A DNA stretch of 64,000 nucleotides from Parachryseolinea silvisoli (GTDB lineage: Bacteria > Bacteroidota > Bacteroidia > Cytophagales > Cyclobacteriaceae). The number at the start of each line of letters is the position of its first letter. The stretch's first letter is position 1. Shown here in pieces: positions 1 to 8,256 of this stretch. Under the pieces are notes generated by a model. That model was not told the DNA's origin. It did not search any database and saw nothing but the letters and a program-made list of their open reading frames with translations. Where the stretch lies: positions 806,001 to 870,000 of the forward strand of contig NZ_JAIOAO010000001.1 of NCBI RefSeq assembly GCF_021190955.1. The letters run 5' to 3'. A program made the translations under genes and the position numbers.

Positions 1-353
1 AACAACTGGAAGTGACCGAAGGCTTTTTTAAAGCCTATTTCGTAGAGGGTGTGGACCTGTCGAAGGACGAAAACCTGGTCTCCGTAGCCGTGCAGGCCGG
101 GCTGCCCAAGGCCCTGGCAGAAGAGGCGCTGGCCGATGAAAGCGCACCCGTACAGGTGTCGCTGGCCGAACAGGAAATGTATAAGCTCGGCATTACGGGC
201 GTACCCTTTTATATTATCAACAACCGCTACGGCGTGTCCGGCGCCCAGGCTGCCGAAACCTTTGTCGAAGCCTTCCGCGAGGTTGTCCAGTCACAAGCGG
301 CCGACATTACCAGTGGCGGCGAAGCCTGCGACGTCGACGGTAAGAATTGTTAG
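1..353 (+). CDS. DsbA/FrnE-family thiol oxidoreductase, C-terminal part
   Basis: The reading frame is open from the left edge of the window, so the N-terminus, including the CxxC active site, lies outside. The visible part has the C-terminal end of the DsbA-like thioredoxin fold found in FrnE and 2-hydroxychromene-2-carboxylate isomerase relatives. The key signature is GVPFYIINNRYGVSGAQ, which carries the cis-Pro (V-P) that faces the active site, followed by the final helix. The tail ends in a Cys-rich stretch (GGEACDVDGKNC) that is unusual for the family and might be a second redox pair or a metal site. The gene converges on the next one with no spacer. Family assignment is solid; the substrate is unknown. 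Confidence 0.85.
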   Translation, partial: QLEVTEGFFKAYFVEGVDLSKDENLVSVAVQAGLPKALAEEALADESAPVQVSLAEQEMYKLGITGVPFYIINNRYGVSGAQAAETFVEAFREVVQSQAADITSGGEACDVDGKNC

Positions 354-1598
354 TTATTTCGTGGCGATTTGTTTAACGCCCAGGGAATCCTGGGTCGTGG
401 TGGCCGTGAATACAGCCGACTTTCCGCCCAGGTCTTGTACCCATACGGCCGCAACGATCCCTTTGTATGCAGCCAGGCCTGTGTAACCACGCTCTGGTAA
501 GGTTGCCTCGCCTATAAAAGATTCCGTACTGATTTTCTTATTATGGAAGTTATTGCCCCCATCGTCTGACCAGGCCAGGTATACCGCTGTCGCAAGCCCC
601 TCTCCTTCCGATTCACGCCGATCAAAATAAAGCACGTAGATGATACCTGTCGTGGGATCTACCGCCATGGCGGGTTGGTATTGCTGGCCGGCAGCGTCGT
701 CGTTGATGCGCTGCGGTGAGGTCCAGTTGTCACCGTAGTTGGTGGACCGTATAAACCAGATGTCCGCATCGTCCTTCCCGCCGCGCGCGTCGGCCCATGA
801 CATGTACAGGCTGCCCGTGCGGGGGCCTTTGGCGCGATCTACCAACAGCGTTGGCTCGCTGTAGCTTGGCTCGGCTTTCAGGCGGGTGATCGAAATATCA
901 TTGGAGAGCCACATCGAACCATCAAAAGACCGGTCCATAAAAATGGTTTGCCCGGTAAGCCACGCCACATAGGACTTGCCGTCGGCGGCAATGGCTGCCA
1001 ACGAGCCGCTCGCAGCATGCCGCACGTCGTTGCATCGGCCCGGAGTCTGCGATATTTCCCTGGGCGTACTCCATTTTTTTCCGTTGGAAGATTTTGTCAT
1101 CCAGATACTGGAGCGACAAGCGTCATCTTCACTCGGGTACGCATCAAATTGTGTATACGTCAGGTATAGTGACCCTTTAGCATCCGCTGTCACACCTATC
1201 CGCTCATTTCGTTTGTTTACACCCATGGGTACGGGTGTACCCGGCTCCCAGATCTGACCATCGCGGGACGCGAAGCAGCTGGTAATACCGGGGCCGTTGG
1301 TTTGAAAGTAATAAAAGGTACCGTGACCGTCGGATAGCAACTGTGTGTCGCCTTGCTCACCCACCGCCGGTACGCCGTCAGTCTGTTTCCAGGTGTTCCC
1401 GCCGTCCATAGTATAGTAGACAGAGCCTGGCGATGTGGCCACGACGATGTTTTGTGTGTTCTTCGGGTGAATGGCCACCGACGCTTGCCAGGAGGCCGCG
1501 GGGGCGGTCGTCAGGGGAAGGGCGGCAGGCTTTTGCTGACCGGCAGCAGGAAGGCTTACACTGGCCAGCAGCAGTAAACCGAAGAAATGGGCGCGCAT
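354..1598 (-). CDS. Secreted BNR/Asp-box repeat protein (sialidase-like propeller)
   Basis: A 414-residue protein with a clear signal peptide (cleavage likely after AAG at about residue 20). Several Asp-box-like motifs (S/T-x-D-x-G-x-T-W) are visible: TMDGGNTW at 63-70, STNYGDNW in the C-terminal half and SDDGGNNF near the end. These mark a six-bladed BNR propeller as in sialidases and related exo-glycosidases. I cannot identify a full sialidase catalytic set (Arg triad, FRIP motif), so enzymatic activity is uncertain. It may bind glycans or act as an extracellular scaffold. It is a single gene, divergent from 1727 and convergent with the DsbA-like gene. Confidence 0.7.
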   Translation of the reverse strand: MRAHFFGLLLLASVSLPAAGQQKPAALPLTTAPAASWQASVAIHPKNTQNIVVATSPGSVYYTMDGGNTWKQTDGVPAVGEQGDTQLLSDGHGTFYYFQTNGPGITSCFASRDGQIWEPGTPVPMGVNKRNERIGVTADAKGSLYLTYTQFDAYPSEDDACRSSIWMTKSSNGKKWSTPREISQTPGRCNDVRHAASGSLAAIAADGKSYVAWLTGQTIFMDRSFDGSMWLSNDISITRLKAEPSYSEPTLLVDRAKGPRTGSLYMSWADARGGKDDADIWFIRSTNYGDNWTSPQRINDDAAGQQYQPAMAVDPTTGIIYVLYFDRRESEGEGLATAVYLAWSDDGGNNFHNKKISTESFIGEATLPERGYTGLAAYKGIVAAVWVQDLGGKSAVFTATTTQDSLGVKQIATK

Positions 1599-1726
1599 GG
1601 TCTATCAGGTCTGTTACGCAATACGCGCTAAAATACGACAATGACGCAAAACACACACAAACATGTAGTAACTTGGTCTTTCTAAATCCGTTCTTTCTTC
1701 GAAACCTCTAATTCACCAAAACCAAC

Positions 1727-2323
1727 ATGATTAAAAAAACACTCACCGCAGTGCTGCTGGCAGCATCCATTGCGGGCTATGCCCAAAAGATCAAAATAGT
1801 AGAAGGCAGCTTAGCACCCCTCAAAGGTCAGAAATCGATTATGACCGAGTTTACCTACGACAACATGACGATCGGCAAAGACGGGCTGCCCGAGCAAGAT
1901 TATGTCACCAAGCGCAAGAACGAGATTAATGCAAAAGAGGCCGGAAAGGGTGACATCTTTGCCAAAAAGTGGGTGGACGATCGCCAGGAACGTTTTGCAC
2001 CGCAGTTCCGCGAGCTGTTCACCAAACATGCCGCCCTTACTACCAGCATCGATGAGAAGGCCACGTATACACTGATCTTTCACACCACCCGTACCGAGCC
2101 GGGCTGGAATGTTGGCATCATGCGCGTGCCGGCGTTTATTGATGGCGAAGCCATCCTGGTGGAAACCGCGCATAAAGATAAGGTGCTCGCGCGCGTCACC
2201 GTAGTGAAATCTCCCGGCCGCGATGCCTGGGGCTTTGACTTTGAAACCGGTGCGCGTTTACAGGAAGCCTACGCCAAAGCCGGCAAGGAACTGGGCCAGC
2301 TGGTGGTCAAACAGACGAAGTAG
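1727..2323 (+). CDS. Secreted protein of unknown function
   Basis: 198 residues starting with a signal peptide (Lys-rich start, hydrophobic core, cleavage near GYAQ at about 19). The mature part is mixed alpha/beta with no motif I recognise. It contains a stretch reading DEKATYTLIFHTTRTEPGWNVG and ends in a helical segment. The pattern resembles small periplasmic Bacteroidota proteins with a TPM- or lipocalin-like core, but I would not name a function. A strong rho-independent terminator follows at 2371-2400, so it is probably monocistronic. Confidence 0.6.
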   Translation: MIKKTLTAVLLAASIAGYAQKIKIVEGSLAPLKGQKSIMTEFTYDNMTIGKDGLPEQDYVTKRKNEINAKEAGKGDIFAKKWVDDRQERFAPQFRELFTKHAALTTSIDEKATYTLIFHTTRTEPGWNVGIMRVPAFIDGEAILVETAHKDKVLARVTVVKSPGRDAWGFDFETGARLQEAYAKAGKELGQLVVKQTK

Positions 2324-2370
2324 AGACACATCCGTGTTATAACCCGCAATTCTTCGATAACAACACACAA

Positions 2371-2400
2371 GGTCAGGCCGTTAGCCTGGCCTTCTTTTTT
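2371..2400 (+). terminator. Rho-independent terminator
   Basis: The hairpin GGTCAGGC-cgtta-GCCTGGCC (one G-T pair in the stem) is followed by a T-rich run ending at 2400. It lies 48 bases after the stop of the 1727-2323 gene. Confidence 0.85.
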
Positions 2401-2584
2401 CACATCCTACCCCAACGTGAGGAGTTTTTCCCCAAGAATCAGAAATTTGGCAATTGACACTTCCATCCGTTTACAGCCATTAACATCACCATAACGCCCT
2501 TTTTAGCACCTAGACCCCACTTTGCCGCTTCCCCGCCAAAGCTCAGCACGAGTTTGTATATACCCAGTCAGAACTTAAACAATT

Positions 2585-3328
2585 ATGGCTATGATCAAAA
2601 GATTAATTTTCGCGCTGCCCATCATCGGCATGCTCTGGAGCTGTGATACAAAAGAGAAGCAGGCTTTACGCTCAGAAGTAGATTCGCTCCGTACTGAGCT
2701 TCAAATGAGCCAGCAAACCGCACAAACACTGGAAGAAGTGGGTGTGCTGATCGACTCCATCGATGCCAATCGGCAGTTGCTCCGTACAGATGTAATTGAA
2801 GGCACATCGTACAAAGACTATAAAGGTCGCCTTCAAAGCATCAACCAACACATTCAGGAAACACAGAACAAGATTGCTGAGTTGGAAAAAACAGTAAAGA
2901 CCAACAAAGCGTCAGCCGCAACCATCAAGCGTCTGAGAGTTGATCTGGAAAAGAGCACACAGCAAATTGCTGCTCTTGAGCAAGAAGTGGAAAGAATGCG
3001 TGGTGAAAACCAGGATCTGGCAATGACCGTCAGCAAACGTGACTCGACCCTGGCAACGCGTGATGAAACCATCAAGATGCGTGAGCAGGATGTCACGAAC
3101 CTGGAAACGAAGGTCGTAGAGATCAACACCCAGGCGAACAAGACGCAGGCCGACATGTACTATGCACAAGCCTCCGCTCTGGAGACTGCAGCACAACGTA
3201 CCAAGTTCGCTCCTCGCAAGAAAAAAGAAACACAACGCGAAGCACTGGAGTTGTACAAACTCTCCTTATCGCTTGGCAAAGTAGAAGCACAAAATAAGAT
3301 CGACGAGCTTGAAAAAGCCGTAGGTTAA
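2585..3328 (+). CDS. Coiled-coil lipoprotein of unknown function
   Basis: 247 residues. The N-terminus is a lipoprotein signal (hydrophobic segment, lipobox LWSC, Cys at about residue 20), so the protein is probably lipid-anchored. From about residue 25 to 200 the sequence is a heptad-rich coiled coil (many E, K, Q, L at regular spacing; LEKTVKTNK, LEQEVERMRGENQDL, LETKVVEINTQ). The last 50 residues are helical and could form a TPR-like hairpin. There is no enzymatic motif. A structural or tethering role in the periplasm is an inference. The preceding 261 bases carry only the terminator at 2371. Start chosen at the first ATG (MAMIKR); the second Met two codons later is equally possible. Confidence 0.65.
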   Translation: MAMIKRLIFALPIIGMLWSCDTKEKQALRSEVDSLRTELQMSQQTAQTLEEVGVLIDSIDANRQLLRTDVIEGTSYKDYKGRLQSINQHIQETQNKIAELEKTVKTNKASAATIKRLRVDLEKSTQQIAALEQEVERMRGENQDLAMTVSKRDSTLATRDETIKMREQDVTNLETKVVEINTQANKTQADMYYAQASALETAAQRTKFAPRKKKETQREALELYKLSLSLGKVEAQNKIDELEKAVG

Positions 3329-3362
3329 TAAAAGTACCAACTCAGGTAGGTTAGATAGAGTT

Positions 3363-3400
3363 AAGGTGATGCCCGGACGGGGTGTCACCTTTTCCTTTTT
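3363..3400 (+). terminator. Rho-independent terminator
   Basis: Long imperfect hairpin AAGGTGA-tgcccg-gacg-gggtg-TCACCTT followed by TTTTCCTTTTTT. It ends the coiled-coil lipoprotein gene, and its T-run touches the stop codon of the last pigment gene on the other strand. Confidence 0.8.
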
Positions 3401-4707
3401 TAGTCCGATCCGCTTCGGTGATCCAGGAAGCGACGCACTTTGCGATCCAGCTTACCAAACTGCAGTTGCTCCAATTCCCCGGCGGTCACAAACCTGATCT
3501 CGGGTACTACCCGTAACGTTGCCTGAAACATCGCCGGCAATCGTTGCATCGTCTCCTCTCGCTGCGCCTCTTTTACCAGCACATGCAGCCGCAGCTCATC
3601 GGTATTAAGCGCACCCGTGACGGCCTCCACTACATAGTCTTGAACCGCGGGGACCTGATTCAGTAATTCAAAGATTCCGGGAGGATAAATGGTTGTTCCC
3701 TTCAGTTTGATCATCTGTTGTCGGCGGCCCACAATGGGCCCCAGCCGCAACGTTGTACGTCCACAGGAACAGGGCGTTGTATGGGCCGCTGCGAGATCAC
3801 CCGTGCGATAACGCACCAGCGGCATACCCTCCACACCCAACGTAGTGATCGTTACTTCTCCCGGCGTACCTGGGGGAACAGGCTGCCCGGCGTCGTCGAG
3901 GATTTCAACCATGAGCAATTCCGGATGATGGTGCCCTCCCTGCCCGGCACCGCACTCGGTAAAGGCCGTTTGCATTTCCGTCGAGGCATACGTACTGTAC
4001 AGGGCTACGTCCCACACGTTCCTGATCTTTTGTCCGATCACACCCAATTCAAAAGAGGCAGTACGCAGGCTTTCGCCGATGCAGATAACCTTCCTGACGG
4101 ATGTCTTCGCCGGGTCAATGCCATGGGCTTGCGCGTACTCCAACAGTTTAACGACGAACGACGGCACGCCCACCAATACCGTGGGGCGTATGCGTTCGAT
4201 CGTTTCCCATTGCATCGCGGGCAGTCCGGGGCCGACGCGCACAACGGCGGCGCCAAGCTGGCGAATGCCTTCGTAGTAGGCCATGCCCGCCATGAACTGA
4301 CGGTCGAGTGTCAGCATCAGTTGATAGGTATCCCCGGCTGTGCCGTCGGCACAGCAAAACGATATATACTCGTTGTACGCCAGGCGTGTGCGGTCCGCCG
4401 CCGTCAGTGCCAGTGTGACCGGTTTTCCCAGTGTACCGGAGGTGCTGGTATATTCGGCAATGGCACTGCGGGGCACGCAGAGAAAGTCCCAGTTGTGTTG
4501 TTGCAGATCGTCTTTCGATGTGCGCGGCAGGCGTACCAAATCTTCTATCCGCTGAATGCTGCCGGCGTCTATACCGTGCGTGGCAAACAGCCGCTGGTAG
4601 AACGGCGAATACTGCGCCACATAGGCCAGCAGCTGTTGCAGCCGCATTTCTTGTACCGCGCGGATTTCCTGCGCGGAACGAAATTCGATTTCCGGTATCT
4701 GGCTCAT
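3400..4707 (-). CDS. PaaK-like aromatic acyl adenylate/CoA ligase of the pigment cluster
   Basis: A 435-residue ANL-superfamily ligase of the phenylacetate-CoA ligase branch. Visible motifs are the P-loop-like YTSTSGTLGKPV (about 85-96), the YASTE motif that binds adenylate, and the YRTGD motif whose Asp binds the ribose, followed by a CxCGR element typical of PaaK relatives. In this pathway it most likely activates 4-coumarate made by the ammonia-lyase and passes it to CoA or directly to an ACP. The start is set at the ATG at 4707, which overlaps the acpS stop by four bases (ATGA); the longer frame from 4731 would bury itself in acpS. It is the last gene of the cluster. Confidence 0.8.
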   Translation of the reverse strand: MSQIPEIEFRSAQEIRAVQEMRLQQLLAYVAQYSPFYQRLFATHGIDAGSIQRIEDLVRLPRTSKDDLQQHNWDFLCVPRSAIAEYTSTSGTLGKPVTLALTAADRTRLAYNEYISFCCADGTAGDTYQLMLTLDRQFMAGMAYYEGIRQLGAAVVRVGPGLPAMQWETIERIRPTVLVGVPSFVVKLLEYAQAHGIDPAKTSVRKVICIGESLRTASFELGVIGQKIRNVWDVALYSTYASTEMQTAFTECGAGQGGHHHPELLMVEILDDAGQPVPPGTPGEVTITTLGVEGMPLVRYRTGDLAAAHTTPCSCGRTTLRLGPIVGRRQQMIKLKGTTIYPPGIFELLNQVPAVQDYVVEAVTGALNTDELRLHVLVKEAQREETMQRLPAMFQATLRVVPEIRFVTAGELEQLQFGKLDRKVRRFLDHRSGSD

Positions 4708-5078
4708 TGTTCGAGTATAACCATGGCGCACGCCATTGCCCCGACGTGCGAAAGGGATACATGTATCTTACTCCAGCCGTACTCCTCCGCCTGCCGCCGG
4801 AAGTCACCCTGCAGCTGTACGGCGGGCTTGCCCGACGGCTCTTGTACAATCTCGATGTCGCACAAATCCAACCCCGCCTGCAGTCCGCGACCGGTGGCTT
4901 TCAGGAATGCCTCCTTGGCCGCAAAGCGCGCAGCATAGTGCTGATATTTGTGATGTTGCGCTTCGCAGAAAGCACGTTCGGCCGGCGAGAATACCTTTTC
5001 TGTAAAGCCGTTATTACGCGCCACCTTCTCTTCTACCCGCGCTACTTCGATGATGTCGATGCCGGTGCCGAGAATCAT
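4704..5078 (-). CDS. acpS: Holo-ACP synthase (4'-phosphopantetheinyl transferase)
   Basis: 124 residues, the usual AcpS length. It transfers 4'-phosphopantetheine from CoA to the serine of acyl carrier proteins. The Mg-binding residues are present: Asp8 in the GIDII motif and Glu56 in the RFAAKEAF motif, plus the HVSLSH segment near the C-terminus. It overlaps both neighbours by four bases (ATGA), so it is co-translated with the pigment genes and presumably primes the cluster ACPs at 17996 and 24684. It could also be the only AcpS of the genome, which the window cannot show. Confidence 0.93.
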   Translation of the reverse strand: MILGTGIDIIEVARVEEKVARNNGFTEKVFSPAERAFCEAQHHKYQHYAARFAAKEAFLKATGRGLQAGLDLCDIEIVQEPSGKPAVQLQGDFRRQAEEYGWSKIHVSLSHVGAMACAMVILEQ

Positions 5079-6739
5079 AGCATCTTTTCTTTACACCGTT
5101 GCAGGTTCTTTTCCATGTGCTCCCGCTCCTGTACCGTAGCGGTTTCCAGCGTCAGCCCCTTTTCATAAAAGTGCGCCGCCTGCTCATATTGCTCCCGCTC
5201 GAGACATTGATCGCCGGCCAGCATATAGGCATGATACGACAGCGGATTCCAGCGTACCACGCTGTCCGGATCTAAGTCGGTGCGGGGTGCAAAGGGGAAA
5301 CGGTAGCGATGAAACTTTACATAGTCCCGGTAGTCCTGCGTCAGCAGGAAGGAGTCTGCGGGAATCGTCAGCCCCTCCTCGTAAAGCTCTTCATTACGCG
5401 TGGGGCGCTGCGCAAAGATCTTCTTCAGATCATAACACACAAACTTGCCAAGCTGCCACGGCGCCGTGGAGATCCACACGCGCTGCTGCGCGGGTTCGAA
5501 GATAACCGCGTGGTGCGCCACCAGTTGGTTGACGAGTTTTTCATTGCCCATCCCGATGGATTTATTGTCCAGTCCGCGTTGGTCCCGCAGGATGGCCGCG
5601 GTGCGTTGTACAGTATTAGGCCCGGAAGCCTTTTGTACTAACAATTCCTCTACACGCGAGAAGCGGTAGGGCGACGCGCTGGTGCGCATGTGTTCTTCGT
5701 TCAGCTCGGTACGGCCGAGCTTCCCGCCGAGAAAATGGTTGGTGCTGATGATATACTCGCGGTCGGGCTCGTACAGGTCCATGGCATCGGGCGTCTTTTC
5801 AATGAGGGCTGCACGATTATCTTGTGCCGAACCGATCAGGAAAGACTCTGATACAAACATCTTGCGGCGCGCAGCCAGTGAATACGCCTCGGCTATCGTA
5901 GATGCATACTGCAAAATCTCGCGCGCCACCAGCGATACCGGTGTGGCGGCGGCGCCGGGTACGTCGGACTTTGCCGCGTTGATCGTCACCGTCAGGCCGG
6001 CATCGTTCATGCCCGATACAACGCCCGTCATACCGCCGAAGGTCAACATCATAAACTTGTGGCCTTTCTCGGGGGCATAGAACGCCACGATCTTGTCACG
6101 CGCAAATTCATCGCCGACATAAAAGTCAAAATTGCGGCCGACGATCAGTGTGCTATCGGCCGACTGGCGCCCCCAGGTAGCAAACGCCGTACATCCTACC
6201 AGCGACATGTTTTGCAACGCGTGGCCAATGTCATGCGCCCCGTGATAGTTCAGAATACGTTGGTACGCCGGTGCTATAGCGTCGTGCGCAGAAGACGCTG
6301 CCTGCGATACACCATAAATTTCTTGTTGATATTCTTCGGGCACAAAGCGCTCGAGGTCGCGGTTAAACCAGCCCACCATGTATTTTAACATGCCGAGGTA
6401 AAAACCGTTGGGCACAAACTTGTTGATCTGCCCGGTAAAGACGTCCTCCTGGTATTGCACCAGGGCTTGTGTGAGCCGGCCGTTGGCGACACCGCGCTCA
6501 TACGGCGTCCCTTCTACATACAGCTCGTATAACCCACTCTCGCTTTGGCGGAACCAGTTCTTGCCCAGGGTATACAACCCCGGGTCGGGTTGCTGGATGG
6601 GCGCTGTGGAGAGCGGCGTGGGCACGACTACCGGTGGCTCCGTACGCGCCACCTGCCGCACATACAGCAGCAATCCGGCCAGCAGCAGCAGCAGGATGCC
6701 AAACGTCCACGCCAGAAACTTGAGAATGCGTTTAAGCAT
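5075..6739 (-). CDS. C45-type Ntn hydrolase/acyltransferase with membrane anchor and TPR-like tail
   Basis: 554 residues. An N-terminal membrane helix (about 8-28) is followed by a periplasmic domain like the C45 (acyl-CoA:6-aminopenicillanate acyltransferase, phospholipase-B-like) Ntn family. The likely autocatalytic nucleophile is Cys183 in VGCTAFATWG, followed by the NFDF segment expected in the family. The last 60 residues (SYHAYMLAGDQCLEREQYEQAAHFYEKG) look like a TPR. These enzymes cut or form amide and ester bonds. In flexirubin, the polyene acid is esterified to a resorcinol, so an ester-forming role outside the inner membrane is a reasonable but unproven idea. Overlaps acpS by four bases and the next gene by eight. 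Confidence 0.75.
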   Translation of the reverse strand: MLKRILKFLAWTFGILLLLLAGLLLYVRQVARTEPPVVVPTPLSTAPIQQPDPGLYTLGKNWFRQSESGLYELYVEGTPYERGVANGRLTQALVQYQEDVFTGQINKFVPNGFYLGMLKYMVGWFNRDLERFVPEEYQQEIYGVSQAASSAHDAIAPAYQRILNYHGAHDIGHALQNMSLVGCTAFATWGRQSADSTLIVGRNFDFYVGDEFARDKIVAFYAPEKGHKFMMLTFGGMTGVVSGMNDAGLTVTINAAKSDVPGAAATPVSLVAREILQYASTIAEAYSLAARRKMFVSESFLIGSAQDNRAALIEKTPDAMDLYEPDREYIISTNHFLGGKLGRTELNEEHMRTSASPYRFSRVEELLVQKASGPNTVQRTAAILRDQRGLDNKSIGMGNEKLVNQLVAHHAVIFEPAQQRVWISTAPWQLGKFVCYDLKKIFAQRPTRNEELYEEGLTIPADSFLLTQDYRDYVKFHRYRFPFAPRTDLDPDSVVRWNPLSYHAYMLAGDQCLEREQYEQAAHFYEKGLTLETATVQEREHMEKNLQRCKEKML

Positions 6740-8231
6740 GTTTGATCTTGTCTATCATGTAATCCATTCCGAGCACCTCCGAACACGTTACTACCGCACT
6801 GACCGTCACGCCCAGCACGCCATGCAGGTTCAGGTTCTGGCCCGTCAACAGCAGGTTGGGAATTTTCGTTCGCGGCGAGATAAACGTGCGCATAGGCTCA
6901 CGATAATCCTTTACGATGCCGTACAGTGAACCATCGTCCGTGCCGATATAGTCGCGCACCGACAACGGTGTGGCGACATAGTAAGACTGCACGCAGTCAC
7001 GGAAGCCTGGGAATTTGCGCTCCACGCATTCAAACAGCTTCTCGGCTTTCTCACGCTTAAAGGCTTCGTAGTCTTCGCCCCGGCTTACTTCGTTCGCGAC
7101 CGTATTGAAGGTATGCTCCCACTTCTTTACTTCGTCAAAGCGCATATAGGTCATCAGGCTCAGTCCCTCGGCCCACTCTTCGCTTCTGGAAGAGGCGGCC
7201 ACGAACATGGCATAGCCGCGAGGCCAGTTATCTTCATTGTAATCCTGTACCGCCCATGTGTCGTTTTCATGGAAGTAATAGTAGTTGTGGTTCATGTACG
7301 GAAACGTATTTTTCTTGAGCACCACGTTCAGGTAAAACACCGAGATGGAGTTCTCCAGACCTTTGAGACGCGTCTTATACGCCTTCTTGATCATGTCGCT
7401 TTCGGTCATCTCGATGGTTTTTACCGGGTGCACGTTGGAGATGAACAGGTTGCCGTAGTACTTCTCGCCTTCGCTGGTTTCGGCATACCGCAAGCTCCCA
7501 CCTTCCTCCTTCAGCCTGATAACCTGTTGACGTTTTTTTATCACGCCACCGCGGGAGATGATCTCGTGCGCCAGGTGTTTGCCAATTTGCGAGCCACCAT
7601 CCACAAACCGCCAGGAGCTTTCAATGTAGCTGTTCAGCACAAGCGCGTGCACATACAGCGGCGTTTTATCAGGCTCGCCGGCGTAGAGCAGGCTGGTACC
7701 CGCCAGCACGTTTTGCAACCGTATATTTTTTGTGATGGATTGTAAAAATGTCTGTGTATCAATTTCCAGCACACTTACTTTCTCGAAATAATCGCCGTTG
7801 CGCAGGTTATACATCGGAAACTTGCTGCAGATGTCCTTGATCGCATCACAGTATTTTCGCAGGGCCTCCTCTTCTTCCGGAAAGTCTTTTGCCAGTGTCT
7901 GAATAAAGTTTTCATACCCTTGCGCGTATTTATATACCTTGGGGTCGTCCCCAAACACCACATTGTCGAATTCCGTGTCCATCTTCCGCATCTTGAGCTT
8001 GTCAAGAATGCCCAGGTATTGAAAAAGCTGGTATAGGTTCTGGCCTTTGTCAAGGCCGCCGACGTAATGCACACCCGAATCGAAGATCACGCGCTCGCGC
8101 ACAAAGGTCTGCAGCGTGCCGCCGATCTGTTTATTCTTTTCGAGGATGCACACCTTGTAGCCTTCCTTGGCCAGGATGGCGCCGCAGGCAAGTCCGCCCA
8201 ATCCGCTTCCGATGATCACTACGTCGTACAT
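6732..8231 (-). CDS. CrtI/RetSat-like FAD-dependent oxidoreductase
   Basis: 499 residues. An N-terminal dinucleotide-binding motif VVIIGSGLGGLACGAILAKEG (about 4-24) and the C-terminal FAD-binding segment (NLLLTGQNLNLHGVLGVTVSAV) place it in the phytoene desaturase, carotenoid isomerase and retinol saturase superfamily. Substrates of that group are conjugated polyenes, so a desaturation or cis/trans isomerisation step on the aryl-polyene chain fits. No carotenoid genes are nearby, so the pigment is the better substrate guess. Translationally overlapped with the C45 gene. Confidence 0.8.
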   Translation of the reverse strand: MYDVVIIGSGLGGLACGAILAKEGYKVCILEKNKQIGGTLQTFVRERVIFDSGVHYVGGLDKGQNLYQLFQYLGILDKLKMRKMDTEFDNVVFGDDPKVYKYAQGYENFIQTLAKDFPEEEEALRKYCDAIKDICSKFPMYNLRNGDYFEKVSVLEIDTQTFLQSITKNIRLQNVLAGTSLLYAGEPDKTPLYVHALVLNSYIESSWRFVDGGSQIGKHLAHEIISRGGVIKKRQQVIRLKEEGGSLRYAETSEGEKYYGNLFISNVHPVKTIEMTESDMIKKAYKTRLKGLENSISVFYLNVVLKKNTFPYMNHNYYYFHENDTWAVQDYNEDNWPRGYAMFVAASSRSEEWAEGLSLMTYMRFDEVKKWEHTFNTVANEVSRGEDYEAFKREKAEKLFECVERKFPGFRDCVQSYYVATPLSVRDYIGTDDGSLYGIVKDYREPMRTFISPRTKIPNLLLTGQNLNLHGVLGVTVSAVVTCSEVLGMDYMIDKIKHA

Positions 8232-8256
8232 CTATCTTTGAGGGTCAAAAGTTGCA

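Noticed and set aside
3718-4938. Long plus-strand open frame (406 codons) opposite the aromatic acyl ligase
   Set aside because: It is antisense to a clear ANL ligase and acpS, has no family motif and arises from GC-rich codon bias.
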